DNA of 64,000 nucleotides from Paracoccaceae bacterium (GTDB lineage Bacteria; Pseudomonadota; Alphaproteobacteria; Rhodobacterales; Rhodobacteraceae), in assembly GCA_024742405.1 (NCBI GenBank), contig JANSYP010000003.1, positions 62,001 to 126,000 of the forward strand. Reading direction: 5' to 3'. This document shows, piece after piece, positions 8,835 to 17,889 of this stretch; within the stretch, counting starts at the first letter, position 1; the number at the start of each line of letters is the position of its first letter. The position numbers were made by a program, and so were the translations under genes. Below the pieces are notes generated by a model. The model was not told where the DNA came from. It made no database searches and saw only the letters and a program-made list of their open reading frames with translations.

Positions 8835-9326
8835 ATGCTGGCACGGCTGATACCCCATCCCCTGCTGAGCCTGGCCCTCGTCCTGGTTTGGCTGGCATTG
8901 GTGAACACCTTCACCTTGGGCAACCTCATCCTTGCCATAGCGATCGGCCTCATCATTCCCATGCTGACCGCAGCCTACTGGCCGGACCGGCCGAAACTTA
9001 GCAAGCCGCTGAAATCCATCGAATACGTCGCGATTGTCATCTGGGATATCGTTCTCGCGAACATCGAAGTGGCGAAGATCATCCTGTTTCGCAAAGAGCG
9101 CGACATCCGCTCTCGATGGGTGAGCGTGCCGCTCGAACTCACCTCGCCCGAAGCGATCACGGTTCTGGCGGGCACCATCACGATGACCCCCGGCACCGTC
9201 TCGACCATGCTGTCGGCGGATGCGGGGTGCATTCTTGTCCACTGTCTGAACACGGACGATCCCGACGGAGTCCGGGACGAGATCAAGGCCAGGTACGAAA
9301 CGCGGCTTATGGAGATTTTCGAATGA
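8835..9326 (+). CDS. mrpE: Mrp antiporter subunit E
   Basis: A 163-residue protein with two N-terminal membrane helices followed by a cytoplasmic alpha/beta domain, the standard MrpE/MnhE layout. The conserved segment EAITVLAGTITMTPGTVS is present, as is the VHCLNTDDPDGV region near the end. MrpE is needed for assembly and full activity of the antiporter rather than being a known ion path (family knowledge). It is separated by 3 bp from mrpD and overlaps mrpF by ATGA, so it is tightly co-translated. Confidence 0.93.
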   Translation: MLARLIPHPLLSLALVLVWLALVNTFTLGNLILAIAIGLIIPMLTAAYWPDRPKLSKPLKSIEYVAIVIWDIVLANIEVAKIILFRKERDIRSRWVSVPLELTSPEAITVLAGTITMTPGTVSTMLSADAGCILVHCLNTDDPDGVRDEIKARYETRLMEIFE

Positions 9327-9592
9327 TCGAATACGCCATATTCTTCGCCGGCATTTGCTACGGCGCGGCGCTGCTGCTGGATTTGTGGCGCATCGCGGTG
9401 GGTCCGGACGCGGCCGACCGTATCCTCGCACTCGACACCATGGTGGTGAACGTCATCGCGCTTCTGGTGTTGTATGGGCTGTGGCGCGGCACGGCCGTCT
9501 ATTTCGAGGCCGCGATGCTGTTTGCGATGGTCGGCTTTGTGTCAACCGTCGCCTATTGCCGCTTCATCCTTCGCGGCGATATCATCGAATAG
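9323..9592 (+). CDS. mrpF: Mrp antiporter subunit F
   Basis: A small 89-residue membrane subunit with three predicted helices. I place the start at the ATG overlapping the mrpE stop, which gives MIEYAIFFAGICYGAALLLD and the normal family length. A longer in-frame extension upstream would only read through mrpE sequence. The conserved GPDAADRILALDTMVVNVIAL motif identifies it as MrpF/MnhF. It belongs to the small-subunit cluster (C, E, F, G) that assembles around MrpA and MrpD. Confidence 0.93.
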   Translation: MIEYAIFFAGICYGAALLLDLWRIAVGPDAADRILALDTMVVNVIALLVLYGLWRGTAVYFEAAMLFAMVGFVSTVAYCRFILRGDIIE

Positions 9593-9599
9593 GTGCCAC

Positions 9600-9974
9600 A
9601 TGGAATTCATCGCCGAACTTCTCATTTCGCTTTTCCTGGTCGTCAGTGGGGTCTTCGGATTCGTCGGATCCTATGGGCTGGTCAAGCTGAAGGACTCGGT
9701 GCAGCGGCTGCATGCACCCACGAAGGCGACAACGCTCGGCGTGGGCGGCGTGCTGATCGCGTCGATGCTGTTCTTCTTTTTGGATACCGGACACATTTCG
9801 ATTCACGAAATCCTCATCGCGTTGTTTCTCTTTCTGACCGCGCCAATCACAGCGAACTTCATCGCGAAGACCTATATGGTTGCGAATTTGAAGCAAGAAA
9901 AGCTGCCCAAAAGCTCCAGCGAATGCGGCTGGTCGATATACGACAAGCCGCCCAGCAGTGACGAGGACAGCTGA
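9600..9974 (+). CDS. mrpG: Mrp antiporter subunit G
   Basis: A 124-residue membrane protein closing the operon. The ATG is placed 7 bp after the mrpF stop, giving MEFIAELLISLFLVVSGVFG, the expected first helix. The conserved LHAPTKATTLGVGGVLI motif and the third helix LTAPITANFIAKTYM are diagnostic for MrpG/MnhG. A polar Ser/Glu/Asp tail follows. With it, every Mrp subunit is present and intact, so the complex is probably functional. No convincing terminator follows; the nearest hairpin (AGGCGA/TCGCCT at 10007-10026) lacks a T tract. Confidence 0.93.
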   Translation: MEFIAELLISLFLVVSGVFGFVGSYGLVKLKDSVQRLHAPTKATTLGVGGVLIASMLFFFLDTGHISIHEILIALFLFLTAPITANFIAKTYMVANLKQEKLPKSSSECGWSIYDKPPSSDEDS

Positions 9975-10424
9975 CGCCGTGCCCTTTCTAGGTAACTCGA
10001 CTATCAAGGCGACTGGTTTTTCGCCTGTTCCGGCATGCAGACTTTCTGGTCGCCGCTGACGACTGACTATTCCTGCCAGCGCCTGCACTCTGTGCTCGCA
10101 TGAATCGCTGGTTCGAAAGCCTCGCCACAAAGACCAGGCTCTGTTTTTGCTGTCCATGATGCTGTTAGGTCGCAAAAATGCGTCGCCAGCTCCGCAAGGT
10201 CGCACCGCCGAAGCGGCGGCCCCTCTGCGTCCGTCACCTCGCTAACACAGCACGCCGGCCTCAAACCGTGACGATTTCAGGAAATAAGTCGGGATTTACG
10301 CCGCGCCCATGAAGGTGTCGCCGGTTGAAATCGCGACATTCCCATTGGCACCTCGGGTCCCGAAGATACTATCGAGGTCAGCGCCGATAACGGAGAGGCG
10401 CAGTGGCCGCGCCGCTGGGCGCGG
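9975..10424. other. Non-coding or decayed stretch after the mrp operon
   Basis: About 450 bases where I find no supportable gene. Open frames exist on both strands but lack recognisable protein character. The right part precedes the pseudogenised binding-protein gene and probably contains its lost 5' end in unrecognisable form. No insertion-sequence ends were recognised. Confidence 0.4.
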
Positions 10425-11382
10425 GCTCTAGCGTGGTCGCGGAGCGCACCCCCCTATTGCTGGAAGGTCGATGGCGACGGCAATCAGCGGTCCGATATCG
10501 ACCTTGTCGTCTATGAGGTCGTGCAGGATCCGCAGGTTCTACTGCTCAACGCGTTGGCGGGCGAAAACGACATGATCGCCGCCCTCACCGACGATTACGG
10601 AAACAAGGCGGTGCTCTTCGACGGTATGGAGCAGGGCGGCTACCACTTCATCGACAAGACGCCGTCGGCCACCAACCTTACGAACTATACCTTCAAGCAG
10701 ATACACCAGACCGCGGTTCTACCCAGCTACGAGTTGCTCCACGACGAGAAGCTTGCAACGCAAGATCTCGACTACGATGTCGCCAAGGCCAACGAGTATC
10801 TCGACAAGGCGTTCCCCGAGAAGGACGGTGACGGCTTCCGCCTGAGCCCGGATGGCAACCGTATCCAATTCGCGCTGTCGAGTCGGGCCGACAAGGCACT
10901 CGTGGCCTGTATCAGTCAGATGCTCGTCGGATACTGGCGAGATGTGGGCGTGGATACACGTTTCGACGTGGTCGACCGGAGCCTCGCGCGCTTCCACAAG
11001 AACGCAAACCAGCATTTTGCCATCATCGAATACTTCCCCGGCGGGGCGCGGGATGCCTTCCTGCTCCCGACGCCCTGGGGGCCGATGCTCCATAACGCGG
11101 TCTACGGGATCCTTTGGTTCCACTGTTACCGCGCTGAGGGCGGCGAAGAGCCTCCAGAGAATCTCATGCGGCAGATCGAGCTCTGGAACACGATCAACGC
11201 CACGGCCGATCAGGAGGCCCGGGCCGAGAAGATGTGCGAGATCCTCGCGAATGCAGCGGAGGGTTTCTACGATATCCGCATCGCCGTGCCCCCTGTCGAG
11301 CTATGGCATCGCAAACGCCAGGATGCGCAACGTTCCCGATAGCATGCAGGGCAGCTACTGGTTCGCACCGACGGGCCGCTGA
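10425..11382 (+). pseudogene. Remnant of a family-5 ABC substrate-binding protein (peptide/oligosaccharide type)
   Basis: A continuous frame encodes PPYCWKVDGDGNQ..., YEVVQDPQVLLLNALAGE and the later MLVGYWRDVGVD...LWNTINATADQEARAEKM stretches. All are typical of the mature domain of family-5 (DppA/OppA-like) binding proteins. The N-terminal third, with signal peptide, is missing. Near 11295 the frame shifts, because the expected tail (YGIANARMRNVPDSMQGSYW) continues in a different frame to a stop at 11382. Absence of a signal sequence plus a frameshift means no functional lipoprotein or periplasmic receptor is made. It is followed by remnants of the matching permeases and ATPase. Confidence 0.78.
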
Positions 11383-11504
11383 AGTTTCAGGACCTGTACG
11401 CGGCCGGAAGCTTCGTTCTGATCCTGTCGGTGCTGACCGTGGTCGGTACGCTGATCTCGCGCCTGCTGCTTGCATGGCTTGACCCGAGGATTTCCCACGA
11501 ATGA
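11383..11504 (+). pseudogene. C-terminal remnant of a DppB-type ABC permease
   Basis: About 40 codons remain, encoding KFQDLYAAGSFVLILSVLT and RLLLAWLDPRIS before a TGA. This is the last transmembrane helix and the characteristic DPRI tail of DppB/OppB-like permeases. The rest of the gene is deleted, so it directly abuts the end of the binding-protein remnant. Its stop still overlaps the next start as ATGA, preserving the ancestral operon join. Confidence 0.7.
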
Positions 11505-12650
11505 GCGTCGGTTTAGGACGGCCATGTCACCGGGGCGGATCTGGCCGTTGCGAGCCTGTGCACACTGATCTGGTGGAAGTCCCGCAAGCATCGGCCGGCT
11601 ACGGTCGGCGGCGTGATCGTTCTGGTGGTCTGTTTCGCGGCGCTCTTCGCGGACTTCACCGCGCCCGCCGATCCCAATCCGACCCACCCGCGCCATACCT
11701 ACGCACCGCCCCAGAGCCTTGGGCTCTTCATCGACGGCGACGGCTTTCGCCTCATGTGGGTGGCGACAAGTTAGAGATCGATCCCGTCGCGATCCGCGGG
11801 GTCTTCGCCTCTGACAGAACCAACATCGTTCCCATCGGGCTATTCGTGAAGTGCGGGCCTTATCGCATGCTCGGCCTCATCGAGTTGGGCCGCAAACTGG
11901 TCGGGCCGCTCGATACAGGTCAGCCTCTCTATCTGCTGGGTGCCGACGGGCTGGGCCGAAACATGCTTTCGCGGATCTTGTACGGCACCCGTGTCCCGAT
12001 GACCATCGCGCTGGTGGGTGTGGCTGTGTTGCCTGGCCTTGGCGTCTTGCTCGGCGGGATCTCCGCCGACAACGGTGGCTCGCTCGACGACGCGGTGTAT
12101 CGGCTGGTCGAGCTGCTGAAGCGATCCCAACCATGCCGCTCTGGCTGGGTCTGGCTCCCGCCATCCCGGCGGCATGGTCGACGCGGACGGTATACTTCGT
12201 TATCACCGTCCTGATCTCGCTCATAGGCTGGACTTCTCGGGGACGCGAGGTGCGGAGGCGCATCCTTTCCACGAAGATCGACGATATCGTCTTCGCGGCC
12301 AAGCTCGACCGGGCCAGCGAGCTTCGGGTGATCCTTCGCCATATGGCACCGAGCTTCATCAGTCACATCATCGCCACACTCACCCTTGCCGTTCCCGCAA
12401 AGATCCTCGCAGAAACCGCGCTCAGCTTTCTCGGGATGGGTCTGCGTGCGCCGATCGTCAGTTGGGGTGTGCCTCTCCAAGACGCGAAAAACGTGCGCGC
12501 TGCGGCAACCGCACCTTGGCTTCTGACGCAGGGTCAAGCGCCCGTGATCGCGGTGCTGTCGCTCAACTTCCTCGAGGATGGTCTGCGCGACGCGGCAGCC
12601 CCGTACAGCGCATGGCGGCGATGGACGGGACCTATTCCAACGGGAGCTGA
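11501..12650 (+). pseudogene. Frameshifted DppC-type ABC permease
   Basis: Homology to the inner-membrane permease C subunit is spread over at least three frames. Near the start is LIWWKSRKHRPATVGGVIVL, then GADGLGRNMLSRILYGTRVP and ISADNGGSLDDAVYRLVELL in another. A third holds AIPTMPLWLGLAPAIPAAW, the EAA-type cytoplasmic loop and AETALSFLGMGLRAPIVSWG. The normal ending FLEDGLRDAAAPY is near 12600. The order is correct for DppC/OppC, so one ancestral gene has been broken by several indels and an internal stop near 11773. It cannot produce a permease. Confidence 0.78.
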
Positions 12651-12656
12651 ACGCTG

Positions 12657-12960
12657 GATGACCCGGCGCTCGAATTGCGCGCGCTGAGCACCCACTTCGT
12701 GCTGCGCCAGGGTATCTTGCAGGCCGTCGAGGATATCAGCTTCACGGTCAAGCGGGTCAAGATGCTCTGCTTCGTCGGCGCAAGCGACTCTGGCAAGATC
12801 GGCGCTGCTCGGTCCATCCTCCAGATCGTGCCGGCGCCGGGCACAAGGACTCTCGGCCGGATGATCCTGCGCACCGTCGAACGGAGCAGCGATCAGGTGC
12901 TCTACCATGACCGGGAAAGCAGCCCGGTCGATGTGACGGCGCGAATTGGCGGGGCTGCCA
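12657..12960 (+). pseudogene. N-terminal fragment of a DppD-type ABC ATPase with a damaged Walker A
   Basis: The frame gives DDPALELRALSTHFVLRQG, AVEDISFTV and VGASDSGKIGAARSIL, clearly the start of an oligopeptide-type ABC ATPase. Walker A normally reads GxxGxGK(S/T); here the residue after Lys is Ile and the adjacent residues are changed. After about 60-70 residues the homology ends (LQIVPAPGTRTLGRMIL), and the same frame runs into an unrelated dehydratase fragment. No signature motif or Walker B is present. The likely original start codon has also drifted (CTG/GAT at the expected place). Confidence 0.72.
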
Positions 12961-13769
12961 ACCGCGAAGAGATGCTGGCGCGCTGTCTGGAACGCACGTC
13001 GCAGGGCTTCCTCGCGATCGGTCACCTGAACCCGTTTCTCGACGAGGACCGTTCGGTGCCCTATGGCAAACCCCATGCACGAAAGACAGACGCGGCCGTG
13101 AGCCTCGTTGCGGAACTGCGCCAAGTGCTGGGGCCGGACGTCGATCTTTGCATCGAAATCCACCGACGGCTGGCTTCGCCCGAGGCGATTGACTTTGACC
13201 GAGAGATCGCGCCGTTCCACCCGCTGCTCTTCGAGGATCCCATTCCGCCGACGACGTCGGACAGCATGGCGCGCGCCGCCGTGGCCATCGACATTCCAAT
13301 CGCCACGGGTGAACGTTTCTCATCGCTTCAGGAGTTCCAAAGCCATCTCAGCCGTGGTGCACTCAGTTTTGCGCGGAATTCGCTGTACCTCTGCAGCGGG
13401 ATCACGGATGCGCGCAAGATCACAGCGCCCTACGAGGCGTTCGATATCGATGTCGTCGCGCACAACGCGCTCTCGCCGGTGTCGCTTGTGGCCTGCATGC
13501 AGCTCAACGCGGCCGTCCCGAGTTTCACGATCCAGGAATACCCGACGGCGATGCTGGAGGAGGGAGAGACCGAGGGCCCTGAGACCGACAGATTGTTGCG
13601 CGGCAGAAACCTCGTCACCTCCCGACCGGCCCTTAAAGTCGGCTATGTGGACGCCCCGGACGCGCCGGGCCTTGGTACCCGCCCGTCCAAGGCGGGCTGC
13701 ACCGCGCCGCTCAGCCCCCGGACGGTCTCCATACGCACCGATGTCGACGGCTTCGTGGTCGATCAGTGA
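12960..13769 (+). pseudogene. 5'-truncated enolase-superfamily dehydratase (galactonate dehydratase-like)
   Basis: From about 13070 the frame encodes the C-terminal barrel of a mandelate-racemase/galactonate-dehydratase relative: VDLCIEIHRRLASPEAI, PLLFEDPIPP, PIATGERFSSLQEFQ, NALSPVSLVACMQLNAA and FTIQEYP. The N-terminal capping domain and the barrel's catalytic lysine region are absent. The fragment is fused in frame to the ABC ATPase remnant, which makes a deceptive 364-codon open frame. A real enzyme of this family is about 380 residues and begins with its own capping domain. I read this as a deletion join inside a decaying sugar-acid uptake and catabolism locus. Confidence 0.72.
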
Positions 13770-13781
13770 GGATGACGATAC

Positions 13782-15020
13782 ATGAGCGGCTGGAACGCCA
13801 CGGTCGAGTTGCTGCGCGAGCCACGCATTTCGTTTTTTCTGGCCGGTCGCGCACTGGCCGCGACGGGGATCTGGCTGGAACGTATCGGATTGGCCTGGCT
13901 CGTGTGGGAGCTGACCGGTTCGGCGGGCTGGGTCGGCACGCTGGCCTTCGTGCGGCTGATGCCGACACTCGTGCTGACGCCATTGGGTGGGGTGCTGGCG
14001 GACCGGCTTGGCGGGATCGTGGTGCTCAGGTGGAGCTTCGCGGGGGCCGCTCTTGTGGCTGCGGGCACGGCGGCGCTCGTTTTCAGCGGTTCGGCTGGAC
14101 TTTGGCCCGTGATGGGTGTGGGCGTCTTGGCCGGGGCGCTGCAGGCAATCGCAACCGGGCCCATGAAATCGGCGCTCTTCGAGGTCGCACCCCGTCACCG
14201 TCTTGCGACGATCGTACCCCTCGGATCCGTCACCTTCAATCTGGCCGGCTTCATTGGCCCGGCCCTGGCAGGGCTGTTGATCGCTACAGTCGGCGCGGCT
14301 TCGGTCTTTGTTCTCGCGGCGGCAACTTCGGCGGCCTTTGTTGCCGCGCTCGTCCGCGTTCGCCCAACCACACCCGGAGTGACCGCGAAGGGACAAGTGG
14401 TGGCAGACTTCCTCGGATCGGTTGGCACCGCCCGGCGCGATCCGGTGATCGCACCGCTCATGGCACTGCATCTGGCGTTCGCGCTGCTGCTGCGGCCCAT
14501 CATCGATCTTTTGCCCGTCATTGCGGGCGCATTCGCGAGCGGAGACGCCGAGGCGCTCGGGCTGCTTGGCGCTGCCCTTGGCCTGGGCGCTCTCATCGGC
14601 AGCCTGTGGCTGACTTGGCGCAGCGGGGGAGAGAGCGGCGCTCGGGCGCTGAGCGGGCGTATCCTGGCCGGCGGCGCACTAGCTGCGGTCGCGGCTGTGG
14701 CGCTGGCCCTGTCGCTCTCGGCCGTCCAGGCCGCCTTGTGTCTGTTCGTTCTGGGGGCCGCGCTGGTTGTCCGCGGCGCCGGAGGAAACACCCTTGTGCA
14801 ACTAACCGTTGCGGACACGGAGCGGGGGCGCATCATGTCCTTATGGGGCATGGCGCTGCGGCTGGGCTCCGCGCTTGGCGGGTTGATTTTGGGTGTGAGC
14901 GCGGAGCTGGTCGGGCTACGTACCGTCCTGATCCTCGCGGCCATGATCGCGTGTGTAGTTTTGTTTCCAGTAGCGCGCGCCCTGACCGGCGCGCTTGCAT
15001 CCCCTTCGCATAAGGACTGA
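13782..15020 (+). CDS. MFS transporter, 12 helices
   Basis: A 412-residue intact major facilitator protein. The N-terminal half contains ERIGLAWLVWELTGSAGWVG and the loop-2 motif LGGVLADRLGG between helices 2 and 3. Overall it resembles DHA3-type exporters (EntS/macrolide-efflux-like) more than classical sugar or acid symporters. It is followed after 2 bp by tartrate dehydrogenase, so it may move tartrate or a metabolite of that pathway, but its family does not predict that directly. It starts 12 bp after the end of the broken dehydratase fragment, and its own frame is undamaged. Confidence 0.85.
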   Translation: MSGWNATVELLREPRISFFLAGRALAATGIWLERIGLAWLVWELTGSAGWVGTLAFVRLMPTLVLTPLGGVLADRLGGIVVLRWSFAGAALVAAGTAALVFSGSAGLWPVMGVGVLAGALQAIATGPMKSALFEVAPRHRLATIVPLGSVTFNLAGFIGPALAGLLIATVGAASVFVLAAATSAAFVAALVRVRPTTPGVTAKGQVVADFLGSVGTARRDPVIAPLMALHLAFALLLRPIIDLLPVIAGAFASGDAEALGLLGAALGLGALIGSLWLTWRSGGESGARALSGRILAGGALAAVAAVALALSLSAVQAALCLFVLGAALVVRGAGGNTLVQLTVADTERGRIMSLWGMALRLGSALGGLILGVSAELVGLRTVLILAAMIACVVLFPVARALTGALASPSHKD

Positions 15021-15022
15021 CC

Positions 15023-16096
15023 GTGACCCAACGCTACACCATCAGCTTCATCCCCGGCGACGGGATCGGAACAGAGGTTCTTCCGGTCGGACGCGATGCA
15101 ATAGGCATTGTCGCGGACCGGCATGGGTTCGAGGTCCGCTGGCAGGACTTCGACTGGTCCTGCGCGCGCTTCGAAGACACCGGATCCATGATGCCCGAGG
15201 ACGGGATAGACCGGCTTCGGGAGACGGACGCGATCTATCTTGGCGCGGTGGGCTGGCCGAGCGTGCCTGATCATGTCTCCCTCTGGGGCCTTCTCATCCC
15301 GATCCGGCGGGCCTTCGATCAGTATGCCAATGTCCGGCCGGTGCGGTTGCTCGAGGGGATCTCGTCGCCGCTCGCCGGGCGCGGACCCGAGGACATCGAC
15401 TTCGTCGTGGTGCGCGAAAATGTCGAAGGCGAGTATTCCGAGATCGGGGGCCGGATCTTTCAGGGCACCGAGCGCGAAGCCGTCATGCAGCAGGCGGTCT
15501 TCACACGCAGCGGGTGCGACCGGATCATCCGCTATGCCTTCGAGCTGGCGCTCAAACGCCGCGGTCATGTCACCTCGGCCACCAAGTCAAACGGCATTAT
15601 CCATTCCATGCCCTTCTGGGACGAGCGGTTCAGGGCGGTGGCGAGCGACTATCCCAAGGTCGAGACCGCGCAGTACCACATCGACATCCTGACGGCGCAT
15701 TTCGTCCTGCATCCCGACTGGTTCGACGTGGTCGTCGGCTCCAACCTCTTTGGCGACATCCTGAGCGATCTGGGTCCGGCAGTCGCGGGGTCGATCGGGA
15801 TCGCACCGTCGGCCAATATTAATCCCGACCGCACGGCACCGTCGATGTTCGAGCCGGTGCATGGCTCCGCGCCCGACATCGCGGGGCAAGGCATTGCGAA
15901 CCCGGTCGGCGCGGTCTGGGCCGCGGCCATGATGCTCGATCATCTGGGTCAGCCTGCCGCCGCCGCGGATCTCGTGGCGGCCATCGAGGTCAGTTTGCAG
16001 AACCCGGACACCCGCACCGACGACCTCGGCGGAACCGCCGACACCCGTCAAGCCGCCGAGGCCCTTCTGGGTGCGATTTGCGACCGGGCCGGATGA
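15023..16096 (+). CDS. ttuC: Tartrate dehydrogenase/decarboxylase (TtuC/YeaU type)
   Basis: This 357-residue protein is a member of the NAD-dependent isocitrate/isopropylmalate dehydrogenase superfamily. Motifs visible are IPGDGIGTEV at the start, FVVVRENVEGEYSEIGG (substrate/NAD loop), SATKSNGII, VVGSNLFGDILSDLG (metal-binding aspartates) and EPVHGSAPDIAGQGIANP. TtuC-type enzymes oxidise L-(+)- and meso-tartrate and decarboxylate D-malate (family knowledge). GTG start, with AAGGA about 8 bp upstream. It sits between an MFS gene and a D-tartrate dehydratase gene, giving a coherent tartrate module. Confidence 0.9.
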   Translation: MTQRYTISFIPGDGIGTEVLPVGRDAIGIVADRHGFEVRWQDFDWSCARFEDTGSMMPEDGIDRLRETDAIYLGAVGWPSVPDHVSLWGLLIPIRRAFDQYANVRPVRLLEGISSPLAGRGPEDIDFVVVRENVEGEYSEIGGRIFQGTEREAVMQQAVFTRSGCDRIIRYAFELALKRRGHVTSATKSNGIIHSMPFWDERFRAVASDYPKVETAQYHIDILTAHFVLHPDWFDVVVGSNLFGDILSDLGPAVAGSIGIAPSANINPDRTAPSMFEPVHGSAPDIAGQGIANPVGAVWAAAMMLDHLGQPAAAADLVAAIEVSLQNPDTRTDDLGGTADTRQAAEALLGAICDRAG

Positions 16097-16263
16097 GCCT
16101 CGATCCGGGCCCTGTCGCTGCTGGCATTACGACCCTCACGCGCGCCGCGGGTTATCTGGTACGCGGGATCGTCGCCCTGTCCATGGTAGCTGGGCCTGTC
16201 GACGATGATGGCCACTCCGCCCTGACGCCACGAAGCAAAGAAGCACACGGAGCCTGATACCCT

Positions 16264-17427
16264 ATGCGGATCGTTGAAGTACTCGAAGTGACGAAACCGA
16301 TCTCGTCGCCCATTCGAAACGCCTATATCGATTTCACCAAAATGACCGCGAGCCTCGTTGCCGTCGTCACGGATGTGGAGCGGGACGGTCGCCGGGTGGT
16401 GGGTTACGGCTTCAATTCCAATGGGCGCTACGGACAAGGCGGTCTGATCCGCGAACGGTTCCGCGACCGCATTCTGGAGGCCGATCCGCGCAGCTTGCTG
16501 ACCGAGGCTGGCGACAATCTGGACCCGCACCGGGTGTGGGATGCCATGATGACCAACGAAAAGCCCGGCGGACATGGCGAGCGGTCCGTGGCGGTGGGCA
16601 CCATCGACATGGCCGTTTGGGATGCAACCGCAAAGATCGCCGGCAAACCGCTGTTTCAGCTTTTGGCCGATCAGGCCGGGCGGGATGCCGAGCCGCGCGT
16701 TTTCGTCTATGCCGCGGGCGGGTACTATTATCCCGGCAAGGACGACACCCAGCTCAGGGCCGAGATGCGCAGCTATCTCGACCGCGGATATACGGTCGTC
16801 AAGATGAAGATTGGCGGCGCGCCTCTCGACATGGACCGCCGACGGATCGAGGCGGTTCTGGACGAAATCGGACCCGATGCGCGGCTGGCTGTCGATGCCA
16901 ACGGTCGGTTCGATCTGGAAACCGCCATCGCCTATGCGAAGCTTCTCCGGGAGTATCCGCTCTTTTGGTACGAAGAGGCAGGCGATCCGCTGGACTATGC
17001 ACTTCAGGCGGCACTGGCCGAGTTCTACCGCGGCCCCATGGCGACCGGGGAAAACCTGTTCTCGCATCAGGATGCCCGAAACCTGCTGCGCTATGGTGGC
17101 ATGCGTCCCGACCGCGACTGGCTGCAATTCGACTGCGCGCTGAGCTATGGCCTCGTGGAGTACCTGCGCACCTTGGACGTGCTGGAAACCAGCGGTTGGT
17201 CCCGCGCCCGCTGCATCCCCCATGGCGGACATCAGATGTCGCTCAACATCGCCGCCGGGCTCGGACTGGGCGGAAACGAGAGCTACCCGGACCTCTTCCA
17301 GCCCTATGGGGGTTTCCCTGACGGCGTCCGCGTGGAGAACGGCTACGTGACCATGCCGGATCTGCCGGGCGTCGGTTTCGAGGGTAAGTCCGATCTGATT
17401 TCGGAAATGCGCATGCTGGCCGAGTAG
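16264..17427 (+). CDS. tarD: D-tartrate dehydratase (enolase superfamily)
   Basis: A 387-residue enzyme very close along its whole length to the characterised Bradyrhizobium D-tartrate dehydratase. Shared segments include KPISSPIRNAYIDFTKM, FNSNGRYGQGGLIRERF, PGGHGERSVAVGTIDMAVWD and YAAGGYYYPGK. The KMK acid/base motif is at 180-182 (Lys182 matches the catalytic lysine), the Mg ligands begin at VDANGRF, and CIPHGGHQM carries the catalytic histidine. It dehydrates D-tartrate to oxaloacetate. A 167-bp spacer separates it from ttuC, with GGAG about 11 bp before the ATG, so it may have its own promoter. Confidence 0.93.
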   Translation: MRIVEVLEVTKPISSPIRNAYIDFTKMTASLVAVVTDVERDGRRVVGYGFNSNGRYGQGGLIRERFRDRILEADPRSLLTEAGDNLDPHRVWDAMMTNEKPGGHGERSVAVGTIDMAVWDATAKIAGKPLFQLLADQAGRDAEPRVFVYAAGGYYYPGKDDTQLRAEMRSYLDRGYTVVKMKIGGAPLDMDRRRIEAVLDEIGPDARLAVDANGRFDLETAIAYAKLLREYPLFWYEEAGDPLDYALQAALAEFYRGPMATGENLFSHQDARNLLRYGGMRPDRDWLQFDCALSYGLVEYLRTLDVLETSGWSRARCIPHGGHQMSLNIAAGLGLGGNESYPDLFQPYGGFPDGVRVENGYVTMPDLPGVGFEGKSDLISEMRMLAE

Positions 17428-17889
17428 CCGGTGATGTCCCGAACGGCCCATCCCGCCAAACCGACAAAGCGTGCACCGTCGCAAATGCCTCTCGGACCAA
17501 TGGCATTCTTTCGGTCGACTGTCGGCGGTGGTTTACCCCACGCCGACGATATGACGCGCCCTGCGAACACGTGTGCCATCCGCCGGCGCCAGCTCGATCT
17601 CATGAAGTAGACACGGGGACTCCTCGTCCGGCGACTGCTTCCAGTCAGTTTGCATACCCCGATCCCATTCAGCGTACTGGCACAAATCTCTGGAGCGGGG
17701 ATGCAGACGAACCCGTCAGGCCGGTTCCATACAGATGGCGCAACGGGCGTCGCCGAGACCCGCTCTCCTCGCCTCACCGGACCGTCCCAGACCAGCAGTG
17801 TCAGACTCTGTCACGATGAAAGAGCATTTGCCAAAGATGCCTTGCCGGGCTCCGCTGGCCACGACCGGTGCGACACAGGGCATGAATCG
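17428..17889 (+). other. Intergenic region with no recognisable gene
   Basis: About 460 bases between the D-tartrate dehydratase and the end of the convergent DeoR regulator. Several overlapping open frames exist on both strands, but none reads like a protein I can place. This is the left border of the catabolic island. No inverted terminal repeats, tRNA or obvious T-tract terminator were found. Confidence 0.4.

Noticed and set aside
7338-9431. A 697-codon open frame on the minus strand opposite the mrp genes
   Set aside because: Its translation is low-complexity and rich in Arg/His/Gln, mirrors the GC-rich codons of mrpD-F, and matches no family; it is an antisense shadow.
12675-13769. A single novel fusion protein of 364 residues
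   Set aside because: The two halves belong to unrelated families, each truncated, with a damaged Walker A; a deletion join in a pseudogenised operon is the better reading.
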